From Mariniflexile litorale (GTDB lineage: Bacteria; Bacteroidota; Bacteroidia; Flavobacteriales; Flavobacteriaceae): a DNA stretch of 64,000 nt. Location of the stretch: NCBI RefSeq assembly GCF_031128465.2, contig NZ_CP155618.1, forward strand, positions 381,501 through 445,500. The letters run 5' to 3'. The position numbers and the translations under genes were made by a program. Of the stretch, positions 47,405 through 56,387 are shown piece by piece. Under the pieces are notes generated by a model. It did not search any database. It was not told the DNA's origin and was given only the letters and a program-made list of their open reading frames with translations. Every line of letters begins with the position of its first letter. The first letter of the stretch is position 1.

Positions 47405-49042
47405 ATGATTATGAAAACAAAAAATATCATATACATCGTTCTTATAATGATTTTCCCTATTCTTTGGACGAGCTGTAGCGATCTTCTAGATGTAGAACCA
47501 GAAGATTTAGTTACTGAAGAAAATTTCTACCAATCAGAAGATGATTTTAAAGCAGCAACCGCCCCTTTATATAGCATCGTTTGGTCAGATTTTAACAGTA
47601 AATTTTATTTTGGATTGGGAGACGGTCGTTCTTACAACCTATATGCGCCTTTTTCAGATTATGTTTATCCATTTAGTGATTTAACGGAAACAAGCTTAAC
47701 GGGGCCATTAGTAAGTGCCTGGGGGTCATTTTATAATGTTATTCAGCAATCCAATAACGTCATAATAGGAATTCAAGGAAGTCGTGTTGATGAAGATACT
47801 AAAAAACCATATATAGCTGAAGCGCGTTTTATGCGTGGAACAGCCTATTGGTATTTAGCATCTTTATGGGGTGATGTTATTATTTCAACAGATCCTAAAG
47901 AATTAGTAAAAAACCCTATTGTAAATAAAAATTCGATCCAAGATGTTTATGAATTTGCCATGCGCGATTTGGAATATGCTGCCAAATTTCTTCCTGAACA
48001 AGCATCTCAAGCTGGGCGCTTAACAAAATACAGTGCTTTTGGAATGTTATCTCGTGTTTATCTCTCTTATTCAGGTTTAAGCGATAACCCTAATAGTGGC
48101 ACAAGAAATCAAGAGTATCTAGATTTAGCAAAAAAAGCAGCAGAAAAAGTACTTACAGAAGGACCTTATATGTTAATGGATGACTATGAAGATTTATTTA
48201 TGATAGACAATAATAACAATTCAGAATCTATGTTTGCCTTACAATGGGTACCAAATGGAGACTGGGGTCTTAAAAATGAACATCAGGCCTTTTTTGCCTT
48301 AAGTTCTGAAATTACAGGTGATGATGCTGCTTGGGGCTATTGGACGAGAGCTTCTTATGATGTTTTAAAAGAGTATGAATCAAACGATGTGCGTCGCAGA
48401 GCAACTTTTATGGGTGACGGTGATTTTTATCCAGAAATTAATATCTCCAATGGCGGATACACCGTTGATCATACTGATGATTTTCTTACGGTTAAAAAAG
48501 GCGTTGTAGGTTCTGCAAAAGATAATCCTAAAATTTCAAAACAAAACTCAGCATTAAACACATATATGTTACGTTTAGGAGAAGTCTATTTAAATTATGT
48601 CGAAGCTACTTTAGGAAATAATACTAGTACTTCTGATGCTTCTGCTTTAGCTTATATAAATGAACTACGTGACAGAGCAGGTCTAGAAGATAAAACGAGT
48701 CTTACTTATGCCGATATTATACATGAACGAAGAGTAGAATTATGCATGGAAGGTCAGTATTGGTACGACTTAGTAAGACGTTCATATTACCAGCAACAAG
48801 AAGTCGTTAATTATATAACGCAACAAAAACGAGGTACCATTACACCTTTTAATTATGATACTGCAACAAATACTGTTACTGTTGATGCTACCCAAGATGC
48901 TAGCTCGCGTGCTATAGGCACTATAGATCCATCCGTATTACTACTACCTTATCCAGAACCAGAAGTCGTACAAAACCCTTTATTAAAAGTAGCTCCAGTA
49001 CCTTATGAATTTACGGAAACTAGAATAACAGATTTATTCTAA
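47405..49042 (+). CDS. SusD/RagB family lipoprotein
   Basis: The protein has 545 residues. The lipoprotein cysteine is in ILWTSCSDLL. SusD marks are YIAEARFMRGTAYWYLASLWGDVII, RLGEVYLNYVEATLG, INELRDRAGLED and IIHERRVELCMEGQYWYDLVRR. Two methionines near the start (47405 and 47411) are both usable. It lies 6 bp after its SusC partner and 43 bp before the glycan-binding protein. Surface xylan capture is inferred from the xylan-locus gene order. Confidence 0.94.
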   Translation: MIMKTKNIIYIVLIMIFPILWTSCSDLLDVEPEDLVTEENFYQSEDDFKAATAPLYSIVWSDFNSKFYFGLGDGRSYNLYAPFSDYVYPFSDLTETSLTGPLVSAWGSFYNVIQQSNNVIIGIQGSRVDEDTKKPYIAEARFMRGTAYWYLASLWGDVIISTDPKELVKNPIVNKNSIQDVYEFAMRDLEYAAKFLPEQASQAGRLTKYSAFGMLSRVYLSYSGLSDNPNSGTRNQEYLDLAKKAAEKVLTEGPYMLMDDYEDLFMIDNNNNSESMFALQWVPNGDWGLKNEHQAFFALSSEITGDDAAWGYWTRASYDVLKEYESNDVRRRATFMGDGDFYPEINISNGGYTVDHTDDFLTVKKGVVGSAKDNPKISKQNSALNTYMLRLGEVYLNYVEATLGNNTSTSDASALAYINELRDRAGLEDKTSLTYADIIHERRVELCMEGQYWYDLVRRSYYQQQEVVNYITQQKRGTITPFNYDTATNTVTVDATQDASSRAIGTIDPSVLLLPYPEPEVVQNPLLKVAPVPYEFTETRITDLF

Positions 49043-49085
49043 ATCAATGACTATTAAACAACTGAATTTAAAAAAACAGATTAAT

Positions 49086-50450
49086 ATGAAAATAAATATA
49101 TTAAATAAAAATTATTGGAAAACCATTCCATTTCTAGGGCTGATGGTTGTTTCAATGTTGTTTACCGCTTGTGAGAATAATGAATCTGTAGGTGGCGGCG
49201 AAATAATTATAAGCAAAGTTTACTTGGAAGATGTCAATTCATCCGTACAAGACAGAGAAGTTACATTTGCCCGCTTAGGACAATTGTTACGTATTGAAGG
49301 ATCCGGTTTTACTGGGCTAAAAAAAGTATATATAAATGGCCTTTCAACTTATTTCAATCCTGTTTACATATCAAAAAATTCAATGTTAATTAGCGTATCT
49401 GGAGAAACACCTATTGTAGAAGCTACAGAAGATGTTCGCAATACCATACGTTTTGTAAACGACAATCACGAAGCGTTAATTTCATTTGAAATTCGTTCAT
49501 CGGCACCAACAATAACTAATATTTCTAATACTTTACCCTTACCTGGAGAAACAGTTACCGTGTATGGCACGGGTTTAACAGAGGTTCGTAAAGTTACTTT
49601 TCCTGGTAATATTGAAGTAACCACTGGTATCACCGATGGTGATGAAGGTAAATCTTTTACTGTTGTAGTTCCCAACGGTGTTTCTCCAGATGGAGGCTCC
49701 TTATTTATTGAATGTTCTAATGGTGGTGCTTATTCGCCCGCTTATTTCAACTTTAAAAAAGGTCTTTTATTAAATTTTGATGGAACTGGATCTCATGGTT
49801 TTTGGGGGGCTTCAACTAGTATGATTCAGGATGTAGATTTAGAATCTGCTTCAATTGGTGCTGAAAATGTTTCTCAAGGAAAATATGTAGCACATAGACC
49901 AGCTCGTATCACTTCATTTGCTGCTGCAACCAATCGCGATTCTGAGGTATGGACCGGTGGTGGTGATTGGAGAGCATTATTAACGTCTTACATCCCAGCA
50001 ACAACTCCTCTAGGAGAGGTCGCTTTACAATTCGATATTTATGTACCAACCGCTTGGAAAAACTCAGGTTTCTTAAAAGTTTGTTTAATAAATAATTTTA
50101 ATGGTGGCGAATGGGCTGGAGGTGTTTATAATTATGTGCCTTGGTTAGTTGATGGTAAAGTTGTGCCATTTCAAACTGCAGGTTGGACAACGGTAACCAT
50201 TCCTTTAAATAAATTTTACAGATTTGCAGATGCAGACTATACTTTTGAAGATGTATTGGCTTTTAGAGAAGCCGCTACTTATAGTAACTTTGGTTTGTTC
50301 TTTGAAAACTCAGACATTAAATTAAAAGATGTAACAGGAGTAGATTCTGATATAGAATTTCCTTCGGCTACAACTTCGGTAAATGTATATACTGATAACT
50401 GGAGAATTGTTTCTTTAAAAACTCCAACTTTTAGTGATTTTCCTGAATAA
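49086..50450 (+). CDS. Surface glycan-binding lipoprotein with IPT/TIG domains
   Basis: I start at the ATG at 49086, which puts the lipoprotein signal (MVVSMLFTACEN) at the terminus; an in-frame ATG at 49047 would add 13 polar residues. About 454 residues. Two IPT/TIG-like beta-sandwich units are visible (LRIEGSGFTGLKKVYINGL and TVYGTGLTEVRKVTFPG), then a C-terminal beta-rich ligand domain with many aromatics (GSHGFWGAS, WTGGGDWRALL, WAGGVYNYVPWLVDG). This is the SusE/F-position SGBP-B-type layout found in xylan and xyloglucan loci. It probably presents xylan to SusCD and the GH10 that follow in the same operon. Confidence 0.85.
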   Translation: MKINILNKNYWKTIPFLGLMVVSMLFTACENNESVGGGEIIISKVYLEDVNSSVQDREVTFARLGQLLRIEGSGFTGLKKVYINGLSTYFNPVYISKNSMLISVSGETPIVEATEDVRNTIRFVNDNHEALISFEIRSSAPTITNISNTLPLPGETVTVYGTGLTEVRKVTFPGNIEVTTGITDGDEGKSFTVVVPNGVSPDGGSLFIECSNGGAYSPAYFNFKKGLLLNFDGTGSHGFWGASTSMIQDVDLESASIGAENVSQGKYVAHRPARITSFAAATNRDSEVWTGGGDWRALLTSYIPATTPLGEVALQFDIYVPTAWKNSGFLKVCLINNFNGGEWAGGVYNYVPWLVDGKVVPFQTAGWTTVTIPLNKFYRFADADYTFEDVLAFREAATYSNFGLFFENSDIKLKDVTGVDSDIEFPSATTSVNVYTDNWRIVSLKTPTFSDFPE

Positions 50451-50476
50451 AACGTTTTATCTTAAAAAAACAGAAA

Positions 50477-52666
50477 ATGAAACACAAAAAAATATTACCT
50501 ATAATAATTCTTTCTTCATTAATCTTTTCGTCGTGTGATGATCAGGTTATGGAATGGCAAAAAGACCCTGAACACGGCGATGTAACTACAGCTGAATTAC
50601 CCTTACCTCTAGCTGAAAAAATTTCTAGATATGAAAGTTTAAATACTTATACAGATTTTATTCTAGGAAATGGAGTAGGGCTTAATTTATATATGGAAAA
50701 TGAAGCTTATCGCAATCTTGTAAATACTAACTTTGATGAAGTTACTGCGGGTTATGATATGAAACACGGACCAATGGTGAATTCACAAGGTGCTTTACAA
50801 TTCGCAAAAGTTGACGCTTTTATAGCTAAAACAAAAGAGGCAGGGTTAAGTGTATTTGGCCATACGCTAATATGGCATACAAACCAGAATGCAAGCTACT
50901 TAAATAGCCTTATTGCACCTACAGTAATACCAGCTTCTAGTGGAAGCAATTCGTTAGACCTAACTGGTTTAAAAGACGGTTCTTTTAGTGGTTGGACAAG
51001 AGACAATCTCGGTGCCGGTATTACTATAGTTGATGGTGCGGGATTATCAAGCAGTGCTAAAGCTTTAAAAATGATTTCTAGCGCTTCTTCTTCTGTGGCT
51101 TATAGCTTACAGTTAACATCACCAGATATACCTGTTGTAATTGGTCATAATTATGAAATATCATTTTTCATCAAGTCCGATCAAACTGGAAAGGGCCGTT
51201 TATCCTTTAGTGGCTTATCAAATAACTATCCTTATAAAGATTGGTATAGTACAGGAGGTGCTTGGACGGAAGCATTCGCAACAAATTCACAATGGCAACA
51301 AGTTAAAATAACCGTTAACGATTTTACAGGTACAACATTTAAGTTGAACTTTGACTTAGGTTATTTACCTAATGTAACGTATTATATTGATGTAGATAAT
51401 ATAAAAGTTATTGACAAAGATGCAGCACCAGTTGTTGTAAACATGATTGCTAATAGCAAATTTGATAGTGATATAAATGGATGGTCAAAACAGAATGGAG
51501 CGTCTAATGCATTAAGTCTTGCAACATCCGCTGAAGCCTATGAAGGTAATGGCGCTATGAAAGTAATTACCGACGCAGCTAATAGTGGTGCTACTAGTCA
51601 ATGGAAAACACAAATTCATTCTGATTTTACAGCTAATTTAACTGCAGGTAAAGAATATACAATCTCATACTTTATAAAATCTGAAGTTACTGGGTCTGTT
51701 CGTTGCTCAACAACAGGTACAGCCCGCTATCAAGGAGATCAAGCTACTTCACCAACTTGGAAACTTATAGAGTGGAAATTTACAGCAGATGGTGGGGAAA
51801 CTGGCTTAAACTTTGATTTAGGAGGTATGGTTGGAACCTATTATGTAGACAATGTAGTCGTAACGACAGGAGCTATTGCTGGAGGTTCGGGTCCAACAAT
51901 TATAGAAAAAACTGCTACTGAGAAAAAGGCAATTATTGAAGCTTCCATGACTGATTGGATTTCTAAAATGGTTGGTCATTATAAAACCGATGTGCATGCT
52001 TGGGATGTAGTGAACGAACCAATGAAAGAGGGTGGCTCTTTACGAGATGGGAACGTGACCGACTTAGCAACTGACGAATTTTATTGGGTTAAATATCTGG
52101 GCCAAGATTATGCCGTTAAAGCCTTTAAATTAGCTAGACAATACGGAAATCCCACAGACAAGTTATTTATAAATGATTATAATTTAGAATACAACCTAGC
52201 CAAATGTGATGGTTTAATTACTTATGTGCAATATATAGAAAGTCAAGGAGCTACTGTTGATGGTATAGGCACACAAATGCACCTTTCATTAAATAGTGAC
52301 AGAGACAAAATTGTGCAAATGTTTCAAAAACTAGCTGCTACTGGCAAGTTGATTAAAATTTCTGAGCTTGATATAAGATTAGGAACTAAATCGCCAACTC
52401 CTGCCCAGTTGGCTTCACAAGCAGAAATGTATCAATATGTTATAGACATGTATAAAAAATATACTCCTGAAAATCAACAATATGGAATAACTATATGGGG
52501 TGTATCAGACAATGCAAATGAACATGAATATTGGTTGCCAGATGAGTCTCCAAATGTTTGGGATGCAAATTATAATCGTAAACACGCTTATAAAGGTGTT
52601 GCTGATGGACTTGCTGGTCGCGACATAAGTGCAGAATTCACTGGAGAACTTATATTAAATAAATAA
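50477..52666 (+). CDS. GH10 endo-xylanase lipoprotein with inserted carbohydrate-binding modules
   Basis: The protein has 729 residues. The lipoprotein cysteine is in IFSSCDDQ. The GH10 barrel starts at about residue 50 and is interrupted after FGHTLIWHTNQNA (about 135). Two CBM4/22-like jelly rolls of about 150 residues each follow (LTGLKDGSFSGWTRDN... and MIANSKFDSDINGWSKQN...). The barrel resumes near 480 with acid/base Glu514 in WDVVNEP and nucleophile Glu630 in ISELDI, ending in ITIWGVSDN. CBMs inserted in this loop are known in Bacteroides and Prevotella xylan-locus GH10 enzymes. Cell-surface xylanase; last gene of the operon. Confidence 0.95.
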   Translation: MKHKKILPIIILSSLIFSSCDDQVMEWQKDPEHGDVTTAELPLPLAEKISRYESLNTYTDFILGNGVGLNLYMENEAYRNLVNTNFDEVTAGYDMKHGPMVNSQGALQFAKVDAFIAKTKEAGLSVFGHTLIWHTNQNASYLNSLIAPTVIPASSGSNSLDLTGLKDGSFSGWTRDNLGAGITIVDGAGLSSSAKALKMISSASSSVAYSLQLTSPDIPVVIGHNYEISFFIKSDQTGKGRLSFSGLSNNYPYKDWYSTGGAWTEAFATNSQWQQVKITVNDFTGTTFKLNFDLGYLPNVTYYIDVDNIKVIDKDAAPVVVNMIANSKFDSDINGWSKQNGASNALSLATSAEAYEGNGAMKVITDAANSGATSQWKTQIHSDFTANLTAGKEYTISYFIKSEVTGSVRCSTTGTARYQGDQATSPTWKLIEWKFTADGGETGLNFDLGGMVGTYYVDNVVVTTGAIAGGSGPTIIEKTATEKKAIIEASMTDWISKMVGHYKTDVHAWDVVNEPMKEGGSLRDGNVTDLATDEFYWVKYLGQDYAVKAFKLARQYGNPTDKLFINDYNLEYNLAKCDGLITYVQYIESQGATVDGIGTQMHLSLNSDRDKIVQMFQKLAATGKLIKISELDIRLGTKSPTPAQLASQAEMYQYVIDMYKKYTPENQQYGITIWGVSDNANEHEYWLPDESPNVWDANYNRKHAYKGVADGLAGRDISAEFTGELILNK

Positions 52667-52686
52667 CTTCAAATACTCAAAAAAAT

Positions 52687-52724
52687 AAACCCCTTATAGT
52701 TAGAAAAATAACTGTAAGGGGTTT
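52687..52724. terminator. Bidirectional terminator between convergent operons
   Basis: A 16-bp stem (AAACCCCTTATAGTTA at 52687-52702 with TAACTGTAAGGGGTTT at 52709-52724, one G-T pair) and a GAAAAA loop. T-runs follow on the plus strand and A-runs precede on it, so it can serve both the GH10/CBM operon and the GH67-GH43 operon. Confidence 0.9.
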
Positions 52725-52745
52725 TTAATTTTAAATGTAAAAAAA

Positions 52746-53765
52746 CTATTCCTTATAAGGATTTAAAGTATTTATTGTTCCATCTTCATTATAAGTAATT
52801 TCCGCTACCTTAACAGATCGTAAATGCGTCACACCTTTAGATAAGCTAGAGTCATGATAAAACAAATACCACTTACCCTCTACTTCACAAATAGAATGAT
52901 GAGACGTCCACCCTACTACGGGGTTTAAAATTCTTCCTGTGTATGTAAATGGTCCATATGGACTATCTCCAATAGCATAACAGATGAAGTGTGTATCACC
53001 AGTTGAATATGAGAAATAATACTTCCCATGGTATTTATGTATCCAAGAAGCTTCAAAAAAACGTCGTTTATTATCGCCTTCTAAAAGCAAGTTTCCATAT
53101 TCATCAAGTATTTTAATTTCCTTAGGCTCTTCAATAAATTGCAACATATCATCAGTCATTTTTGCAACAATGGGACCCAATGCGGGTTCATTAGCTTTTG
53201 GTAATTCATTTGACTCATTATAAACATTGTTTCGATACTTTTGAAGCTGACCACCCCAAATACCGCCAAAATAGCAATAAAAACTTCCGTCTTCATCTTC
53301 ATAAACCGCAGGATCTATACTATAACTTCCTTTAATTGGTAGTGATTCGGCTTTAAACGGTCCAATTGGAGAATCGCTGACAGCTACCCCTATTTGAAAA
53401 ACACCTTCCTTGTTCTTAGCTGGAAATACTAAATAATATTTTCCATTTTTAAAAGCTGCATCGGGTGCCCACATTTGCTTTTCTGCCCAAGGCACATCAT
53501 TTACATGCAATGCAATACCATTATCTATGGTTTTTGCATTAATATTCTCCATAGATAATACATGATAGTCTTCCATTCCAAAATGGTCGCCATTATCATT
53601 AAATGGAATACCGGCATCAATATCGTGCGATGGATAAATATAAATTTTATTATTAAACACATGAGCCGATGGATCAGCCGTATATATATGAGATACTAAA
53701 GGTTGAGAAATGGCTTTTTCGTTTAAACTATCGAAATCGATATTTTTTGAACTGCTTTCTGGCAT
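52746..53765 (-). CDS. GH43 family glycoside hydrolase (beta-xylosidase type), cytoplasmic
   Basis: The protein has 339 residues, one five-bladed propeller with no accessory domain. Candidate catalytic residues are base Asp31 (TADPSAH), pKa modulator Asp151 (YSIDPAVYED) and acid Glu238 (RFFEASW). No signal peptide is visible, so it should act on imported xylo-oligosaccharides; the GPH symporter gene lies 22 bp upstream in the same operon. The short single-domain form is like subfamily 1 xylosidases. Arabinofuranosidase activity is an alternative. Confidence 0.9.
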   Translation of the reverse strand: MPESSSKNIDFDSLNEKAISQPLVSHIYTADPSAHVFNNKIYIYPSHDIDAGIPFNDNGDHFGMEDYHVLSMENINAKTIDNGIALHVNDVPWAEKQMWAPDAAFKNGKYYLVFPAKNKEGVFQIGVAVSDSPIGPFKAESLPIKGSYSIDPAVYEDEDGSFYCYFGGIWGGQLQKYRNNVYNESNELPKANEPALGPIVAKMTDDMLQFIEEPKEIKILDEYGNLLLEGDNKRRFFEASWIHKYHGKYYFSYSTGDTHFICYAIGDSPYGPFTYTGRILNPVVGWTSHHSICEVEGKWYLFYHDSSLSKGVTHLRSVKVAEITYNEDGTINTLNPYKE

Positions 53766-53787
53766 TATTCGAGTTTTATAATTGAAT

Positions 53788-55239
53788 TTATAATTTAGGT
53801 GGTAGATTTAATCTTCTTTCTTTTAAATCAGATTCTAATTTAACCTCCATTTTTTTGTTAATTTCATAGAAGAACAACAAACCAACTCCAATTAAAAAAG
53901 GGATAGAAGGAAAGACACTTACTAATAATTTAATGCCTTTTACGGCGGTTTCAGGTTGTATTAATGAATTAGGGATATAATCAAAAACTCCTAAAAACCA
54001 TGATGTTAAGGCGCCTCCTATACTCAATCCCGCTTTTAAACCAATCATCATTGCAGAAAATATAATAGCTGTAGCTCTCCGATTGTTTTTCCATTCGGAA
54101 TAATCGGCAACATCGGCAATCATCGCCCATAAAATGGGGATGGTTATTCCATAGAAAAACCCATGTAAAATTTGAGATATGAAAATTAGTTTTATAGATG
54201 TTGGTGGAAAAAAGTAAAATGCCATGATAAACAGGGTTGAAATAAATAAGAAGACAGCAAAAACATCTCTTTTACCATACTTATCTGCTAATTTTTTAGA
54301 AAAAGTAATTCCAATTATCATAAAAATGATACCTCCTGCATTGAATAATCCAAAGCCAGCAGAAATAGGATCGTCACCAAAGTGATTAAGTCCTATTGAA
54401 GACATAAAATCTAATATGGGCTGAATAAAAGTTGCTAAATTGTCTTTATCAACATAGTTTTCAAAATAATAAACATAAGATCCGCCTTTCATGGCAAGAG
54501 TAACAAATACTAACAAAGTAAGTGATAGCATTATAAGCCAAGGTTTATTTTTCATCAAATCTCCTAAATCTTCTTTAACGCTCGATTTTTGTTCTGGTTT
54601 AGGAACAACACGCTCTTTTGTAGTAAAGAAGGTAATTAAAAGCATAATAGTACCTACAATAGCCAATACAGTCATTACTTTTTCTATACCAATGGCTTTA
54701 TCCCCATCGCCTGCACTTTTAATAATACCCAACATGAATACTTGAACAAAAAATTGAGCAAACATAACGGCGACAAATCGATAAGAAGACAAACTATTTC
54801 TTTCTCCCATATCGCCTGTAATAACACCACTCAATGCTGAATAAGGCAAATTATTGGCAGCATATAATAAAAGAAGAAATGTATAAGTCACTACCGCATA
54901 TATAACCTTTCCTTTATATGCAAAATCTGGGGTACTAAAAGCTAATAATGAGACTATACCTAACGGAACTGCCGTCCATAATATCCAGGGTCTGAATTTC
55001 CCCCATTTGCTATTTGTTCTATCTGCTATAGCTCCAATAATTGGATTAAAAATAAAAGCTGCAATTAACCCAACAACCAGCATGATTATGGACGAATCTT
55101 TAGGTGAAAGACCATAAATATCTGTATAGAAATAAGCTAGATAAGTAACTAACGTTTGAAAAACCAAATTAGCAGCAAGGTCTCCTAAGCTATATCCTAT
55201 CTTTTCTTTGATGGATAATTTTTGTGAAGTTGAATTCAT
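53788..55239 (-). CDS. GPH-family (glycoside-pentoside-hexuronide) sodium/proton symporter
   Basis: The protein has 483 residues and 12 membrane helices. GPH marks are SLGDLAANLVFQTLVTYLAYFYTDIYG in helix 1, IIGAIADRTNSKWGKFRPWILW between helices 2-3, YAANNLPYSALSGVITGDMGERNSLSSYRF, and IPILWAMIADVADYSEWKNNRRATA. XynP/XynT-type members take up xylo-oligosaccharides or xylosides. It sits between a GH10 and a cytoplasmic GH43, which fits oligosaccharide import followed by hydrolysis. Confidence 0.92.
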   Translation of the reverse strand: MNSTSQKLSIKEKIGYSLGDLAANLVFQTLVTYLAYFYTDIYGLSPKDSSIIMLVVGLIAAFIFNPIIGAIADRTNSKWGKFRPWILWTAVPLGIVSLLAFSTPDFAYKGKVIYAVVTYTFLLLLYAANNLPYSALSGVITGDMGERNSLSSYRFVAVMFAQFFVQVFMLGIIKSAGDGDKAIGIEKVMTVLAIVGTIMLLITFFTTKERVVPKPEQKSSVKEDLGDLMKNKPWLIMLSLTLLVFVTLAMKGGSYVYYFENYVDKDNLATFIQPILDFMSSIGLNHFGDDPISAGFGLFNAGGIIFMIIGITFSKKLADKYGKRDVFAVFLFISTLFIMAFYFFPPTSIKLIFISQILHGFFYGITIPILWAMIADVADYSEWKNNRRATAIIFSAMMIGLKAGLSIGGALTSWFLGVFDYIPNSLIQPETAVKGIKLLVSVFPSIPFLIGVGLLFFYEINKKMEVKLESDLKERRLNLPPKL

Positions 55240-55265
55240 GTATTCCTATTTAGTTGGTTAGTTGG

Positions 55266-56384
55266 TTATTTTTTCAAGCTTATAATACTATCATAAGCTT
55301 GTTTAGGCTTAAATTCTCTGTCGAAGAGCAATGGATAATTGGTTCGTCCTTCAATAGGCCAATCGTTAAGCCAAGATTGACCATCGTTTACACCCCAAAA
55401 GGTTACTCTACTAATTTTATCTTGGTGCTTTAAGAATAGTTTAAATATATCTTGATAACGATTTGCTAATTTTGTTTGAATAGAATCTGGTAAACTTTTA
55501 GGGTATGGATTCATTTTCTCACTACCTTCAAAATTTTGATTTACATCAGCTCCAACTAAATCCCATGGACTTGGTAAAAGGTTTATATCTAACTCTGTAA
55601 TAGCTACTTTTACTCCCAAAGAAGCATAGTCTAAAATACTTTCTTCTATTTCTTCAATTGAAGGAGAATCTATATGCCAATGTCCTTGCATACCAACACC
55701 ATCAATTTTAATTCCTTTTTCTTGAAGCTTTTTTACTAATCTTATAGCTCCTTTTCTTTTGGCTACATCAGTCATATTATAATCGTTATAATACAAATCT
55801 GTATTCGAGTCCGCTTCAGATGCCCATTTAAAAACCAACGCTAAATAACCTTCACCTAAAGCATCTAAAAAAGCTGTTTTTCGTAAAGTGCCATCTTCAT
55901 TTAATGCTTCATTCACCACATCCCAAGAATTTATTTTTCCTTTATACCTACTAACAATAGTTTTTATATGATTTTCCGTAGCTAAAGCCATTTCTGTGCT
56001 ATCCTTTATTTCTGAAAACCAGGGAGCTAATTGACTGTGCCATATCAAGGTATGTCCGTGAATGAACATATCATGTTTTTTTCCGAAAGCTATATATTTA
56101 TCAGTTAATTTAAAATCAAAGGCATCTTTAGTAGGATGGATAAACATTGATTTCATAATATTTTCTGAAGTAATGCTATTGAACTCTTTTGATATCAATG
56201 CTGTAACCAACGAATCTTTTTCTAATATTTGATTTTCGCTAAGTGCCGTTCCTATATAGAAATTTTCATTGTAAGCTTCCTTTAGTGCAATAACTGTAGA
56301 TGGTTTTTCATCATTGTTTTCTTTACAACTGTTAGCTAGAATTAGTATGGATACAATGAATATAAATTGTTTTAATGTTTTCAT
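55266..56384 (-). CDS. GH10 endo-xylanase lipoprotein
   Basis: The protein has 372 residues. The lipoprotein cysteine is in LILANSCKEN (20). The GH10 barrel has TSENIMKSMFIHP, HGHTLIWHSQLAPWF, acid/base Glu159 in WDVVNEA, nucleophile Glu264 in ITELDIN, and TFWGVNDGQSW. It is similar in size to the GH10 at 26169, with no CBM. It begins 4 bp after GH115, so both are co-translated in the glucuronoxylan operon. It may cut decorated oligosaccharides in the periplasm. Confidence 0.94.
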   Translation of the reverse strand: MKTLKQFIFIVSILILANSCKENNDEKPSTVIALKEAYNENFYIGTALSENQILEKDSLVTALISKEFNSITSENIMKSMFIHPTKDAFDFKLTDKYIAFGKKHDMFIHGHTLIWHSQLAPWFSEIKDSTEMALATENHIKTIVSRYKGKINSWDVVNEALNEDGTLRKTAFLDALGEGYLALVFKWASEADSNTDLYYNDYNMTDVAKRKGAIRLVKKLQEKGIKIDGVGMQGHWHIDSPSIEEIEESILDYASLGVKVAITELDINLLPSPWDLVGADVNQNFEGSEKMNPYPKSLPDSIQTKLANRYQDIFKLFLKHQDKISRVTFWGVNDGQSWLNDWPIEGRTNYPLLFDREFKPKQAYDSIISLKK

Positions 56385-56387
56385 AAT